Shown here: positions 62,701-64,000 of the stretch, piece by piece
How positions within the stretch are numbered: position 1 is the first letter of the stretch
How the letters are laid out: each line of letters begins with the position of its first letter
Source of the DNA: Edaphobacter aggregans DSM 19364
GTDB taxonomy: Bacteria; Acidobacteriota; Terriglobia; Terriglobales; Acidobacteriaceae
DNA: 64,000 nucleotides
NCBI RefSeq assembly: GCF_000745965.1
Contig: NZ_JQKI01000034.1
Coordinates: 1-64,000, forward strand
Reading direction: 5' to 3'
Position numbers and translations under genes: made by a program
The notes under the pieces: generated by a model
The model's input: the letters and a program-made list of their open reading frames with translations, nothing else
Told to the model about the DNA's origin: nothing
Databases searched by the model: none

Positions 62701-62762
62701 AGAAGCAGGCGCTTAGTTTTCTTCATTCCGTCCATCTTTCTCATCCAGTTCTTAAATTTCAT
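59721..62762 (-). CDS. Large secreted protein: right-handed beta-helix plus tandem Ig-like repeats
   Basis: 1,013 residues. A signal peptide (LLLTALVTLLKISTLLAQN; the start may be at one of several Met codons) precedes a pectate-lyase-like beta-helix (IHVPGDATTIQGGIDLAKNGETVFVAPGVY; many IENN/NNTIRNN turns, residues ~40-400). Four to five Ig-like (Big_3-type) repeats of ~90 residues follow, each with GT-ITFYDG or GT-VSFYDG and the L(G)-GTH/H-(I/V)-TA-Y pattern. The C-terminus has hydrophobic segments (TVLLVPAFSLLGFIA; LIGVAIAFAVGAFLVTGC) that could anchor it. Such proteins are common in Acidobacteria; ligand unknown. Confidence 0.8.
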   Translation of the reverse strand: MKFKNWMRKMDGMKKTKRLLLTALVTLLKISTLLAQNTIHVPGDATTIQGGIDLAKNGETVFVAPGVYNENINFKGKAITVTSGASSFASASATIINAAGDGPVVAFETGEASSSVLNGFTIQGGHINPDDCSRGGGIYVNAASPTLSNNAVINNANYGIYVEGLSSPTIESNNIRGNFYSNVGVTTCGGRFTGVFGLGRGVSLVNADSPQIVENMIENNDITREQIAGESPRIGAGIYINSARKVVLKNNTIRNNIAQGEPGIYVLPQYEVAQKLVMVQNLIYGNRPPDYAQTEYIGDQLQIGGGITPRPILIETNNIIYGGQSLLGNYGPSIIENNIFANPAPAPDLLSFNGGLMCLDREASSSPLTIQNNDSYIAGGAPHFPCNMGSGNIYTDPKFRDPANGDFHAQDTSPTVATGDINAPEIPNADLDNKARTVCNTIDMGVYELRPHPRVTISSSANPTPGGSIIIFTAQVTGNCNVPTGTITFYDGSTAIGAAALNSSATAALTTSLLVVGQHNITAQYSGDFNFESNTSDVLIQTITGDPTTTSLNVSPNPATALSPITLSSQVASPYGTPTGSVTFTAGGTIIATATLSASGQASTTTTTLGAGTYQIVANYTADTRFQPSSSSAVQETVVGADSITILSATPNPSALTQVVAFTAIVRAAHGTAIPTGQVVFKDGANAIGSVALNASGIAALASSSLGLGTHTVTAHYDGSNNFNPSSGVISQSVALIGTSLTLTATPNPANTGQTVTLTAAARSAVAGMTPVGTVSFYDGATILGTADLGSNGTAALSTSSLGVGSHTLQAVLSSTAYFAGSTSPGVNEVIQSYDFSLTLSKTSLNMPSGDYSNISVTVTPIGGFKGSVYLSCEGLPDYALCVFPDGSSVSLADGAKTVIISVNASNVYGYGDRVGQFIAPSNERGSRAIRTVLLVPAFSLLGFIAKRRRYARMLGLIGVAIAFAVGAFLVTGCSGKQPGKTAPGNYALSVLGTSTDGGNLKHSIPLQLTVTQ

Positions 62763-62935
62763 TCAGGCAGCCCACCTGCTAGTCGCAGCTAGCCCAACCT
62801 GAAGATCGGTAGACCGGTCATATATCGCGTCAATGACATTCGCGATACTGACATCCCGAATCTTCCGAAGAGACATCAGAATTTCTCCACTGCATGGCCT
62901 CTGCATAACTCTACTCCTGTCATATAAAGGTAGCT

Positions 62936-63532
62936 TCACAGACTCACCCCGAAGCTGAGGACGCGAGGCGTTAATCCGTTCGGTGGAAAGCTATGCCATT
63001 GTTGTAGCTCATAATCCGCTCGCAGATTCACGGAAGACGTCAGGTGATAGTCGGCTCCGAATCCGCCTCCCCATATCGTGTAGGCGAGATTAGCCACCGG
63101 CCCATCCCCCGAATGCCTCGGATCGGGAGGAAACTGAATGACGCCCCGCCCGACCATGAGCTTCGCATACGGAGCCAACGGCCCGAAGTGAAGGACATAA
63201 CGGGGACCAATCTCGTAGGTCCGCTCGTAAATGTTTTCTTTTCCATCCGGATCGTTGAGTTGATGGAAGGATGCTTCGACGCCCCAGTGATAGCGCAAAT
63301 CGAAGGTCGCGTATGCGCCAAAGCCGCGGAGCGTATTGTGGCCGTAGTCGGGACCGGCTAGATTGATAAGCCCCCAACTTGCAAATCTCCGGCCTTCGAC
63401 GCGGTGAGTTTTGGCTTGAGCAAAAAGAAGGGTGCCGAAACTGAGAGTAGCGACGACAACACTCAAAGCAAGGAGAGCAACTCCTCCTAGCCGGTGCCAG
63501 ATTATTGGACATCGCGACAGCTTGAACTTCAA
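62936..63532 (-). CDS. Outer-membrane beta-barrel protein (OmpA/OmpX-like)
   Basis: 198 residues. An N-terminal signal (LGGVALLALSVVVATLSFGTLLFAQA) precedes ~160 residues of alternating strands (GFGAYATFDLRYHWGVEASFHQL, GPRYVLHFGPLAPYAKLMVGRG, WGGGFGADYHLTSSVNLRADYELQQW) ending RVLSFGVSL, consistent with an eight-stranded barrel. No OmpA peptidoglycan domain. Function probably structural or adhesive. Confidence 0.78.
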   Translation of the reverse strand: MKFKLSRCPIIWHRLGGVALLALSVVVATLSFGTLLFAQAKTHRVEGRRFASWGLINLAGPDYGHNTLRGFGAYATFDLRYHWGVEASFHQLNDPDGKENIYERTYEIGPRYVLHFGPLAPYAKLMVGRGVIQFPPDPRHSGDGPVANLAYTIWGGGFGADYHLTSSVNLRADYELQQWHSFPPNGLTPRVLSFGVSL

Positions 63533-63722
63533 AGAGAGCCTCCTGATTCAGGACGTGCGCTTCTGTTCCTCCCAAACTTGACCAGCGCGCCTCTTGAGGA
63601 CGCTCAAGCAATCAACAAGCAGGAAAGGGATCGTCGCACGGAAACCGACAAGAAAGTCACCCCATTCGTGAGCACCGCGACGGTCAACTTATCGCGAGGT
63701 TGTGCGGTCGTGAATACCAATA

Positions 63723-64000
63723 TTAGACTCTGGCTCCTGACCACTTAACCGCGGGGCTAGGATCATGTGAATGTAGGACCGTCCAAAGCTTGCGAAGAAA
63801 CTCTGGGGCATGGGAAGCGACTATCTTCGTTTGGCTCACGATTGCAAAGCATTCCCTGCACAACGTGAGCATGTCTTGGTCATCTTTGGCATCAGGATTG
63901 ATAGAATGAACTGCGACAGTCACCTCTCTTTCATCTCGATCACACCCGCGACACCGGTATCGATCTCTTCTAAGCACGCGACGTCGGCGATTCGAAGCCT
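63723..64000 (-). CDS. HNH-type zinc-knuckle protein, N-terminus outside the window
   Basis: The frame is open to the window edge. It encodes two Cys pairs (YRCRGCDRDE and LTLCRECF) around VAVHSINPDAKDDQDM, like the HNH core (LRRDxYRCxxC ... HxxNP ... LTLCxxC). A basic stretch precedes it. The C-terminal ~35 residues are unassigned. It is probably an HNH endonuclease-type protein, but the first histidine is replaced or shifted, so activity is uncertain. Confidence 0.5.
   Translation of the reverse strand, partial: ASNRRRRVLRRDRYRCRGCDRDEREVTVAVHSINPDAKDDQDMLTLCRECFAIVSQTKIVASHAPEFLRKLWTVLHSHDPSPAVKWSGARV

Noticed and set aside
2869..64000. Second copy of the tRNA-Ala 3' end as right attachment site
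   Set aside because: None seen by eye; short chance matches lacked the T-arm and acceptor sequence together.
1..64000. CRISPR array or rRNA genes
   Set aside because: No regularly spaced direct repeats and no rRNA signatures were seen.

Overview
Organism. The window looks like an accessory stretch of an Acidobacteria (Terriglobia-type) chromosome. The inference rests on an Oar-like TonB-dependent receptor of about 1,040 residues with a carboxypeptidase-regulatory N-terminus, large secreted beta-helix/Ig-repeat proteins, a PadR gene and ECF sigma/anti-sigma pairs. No 16S rRNA or other species marker is present.

Layout. (1) 1-2.5 kb: the 5' part of a probable group II intron (minus strand) breaks a gene behind a PadR regulator, followed by an ECF sigma/anti-sigma pair. 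(2) 2.8-24.5 kb: an integrative conjugative element at a tRNA-Ala(GGC). It carries a tyrosine integrase, a small excisionase-type protein, a DNA methyltransferase, a full P/T-type type IV secretion set (VirB2-B3-B4-B9-B10-B5-B6-B8, VirD4, VirB11), two single-strand-binding proteins plus a decayed inverted third copy, a frameshifted C5 methyltransferase, and a palindrome-rich oriT-like region next to a ribbon-helix-helix-type gene. Two kinds of repeated non-coding elements mark its operons: a 57-bp dyad present twice in inverted orientation, each ~70 bp before a start codon, and a ~200-nt leader present before the methyltransferase and before ssb. No right attachment site was found in the window. 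(3) 24.8-28.3 kb: a membrane PAS/sigma-54 activator and a LuxR-type regulator. (4) 28.8-42.7 kb: a lasso-peptide locus: RiPP recognition protein B1, an APH-fold kinase, a prolyl oligopeptidase, leader peptidase B2, an asparagine-synthetase-like cyclase C, and a 49-residue precursor at 34850-34999; convergent to these are a secreted isopeptidase, a TonB-dependent receptor, and an anti-sigma/ECF sigma pair. (5) 42.9-53.8 kb: regulators with operator-like palindromes, a ParDE module with frameshifts in both genes, a decayed dinB, a NUDIX gene split by an IS630-type element with a clean TA duplication, an IS110 remnant, two HTH/S24-like paralogues and a membrane-protein operon. (6) 53.9-56.5 kb: a complete IS66 element with target duplication. 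(7) 57.3-64 kb: secreted/surface proteins, an outer-membrane barrel and the edge of an HNH-type gene.

How it fits together. The conjugation genes are all open, while many passenger genes (C5 methyltransferase, DUF4260, parD, parE, dinB, IS630 transposase) carry one-base indels, several in homopolymer runs. The lasso locus has no ABC exporter. It resembles the sphingomonad type, in which a TonB receptor imports the threaded peptide and a secreted-side isopeptidase opens it, with an ECF pair sensing uptake. The kinase, the cytoplasmic prolyl oligopeptidase and the unusual precursor make it the most promising candidate here for undescribed chemistry.
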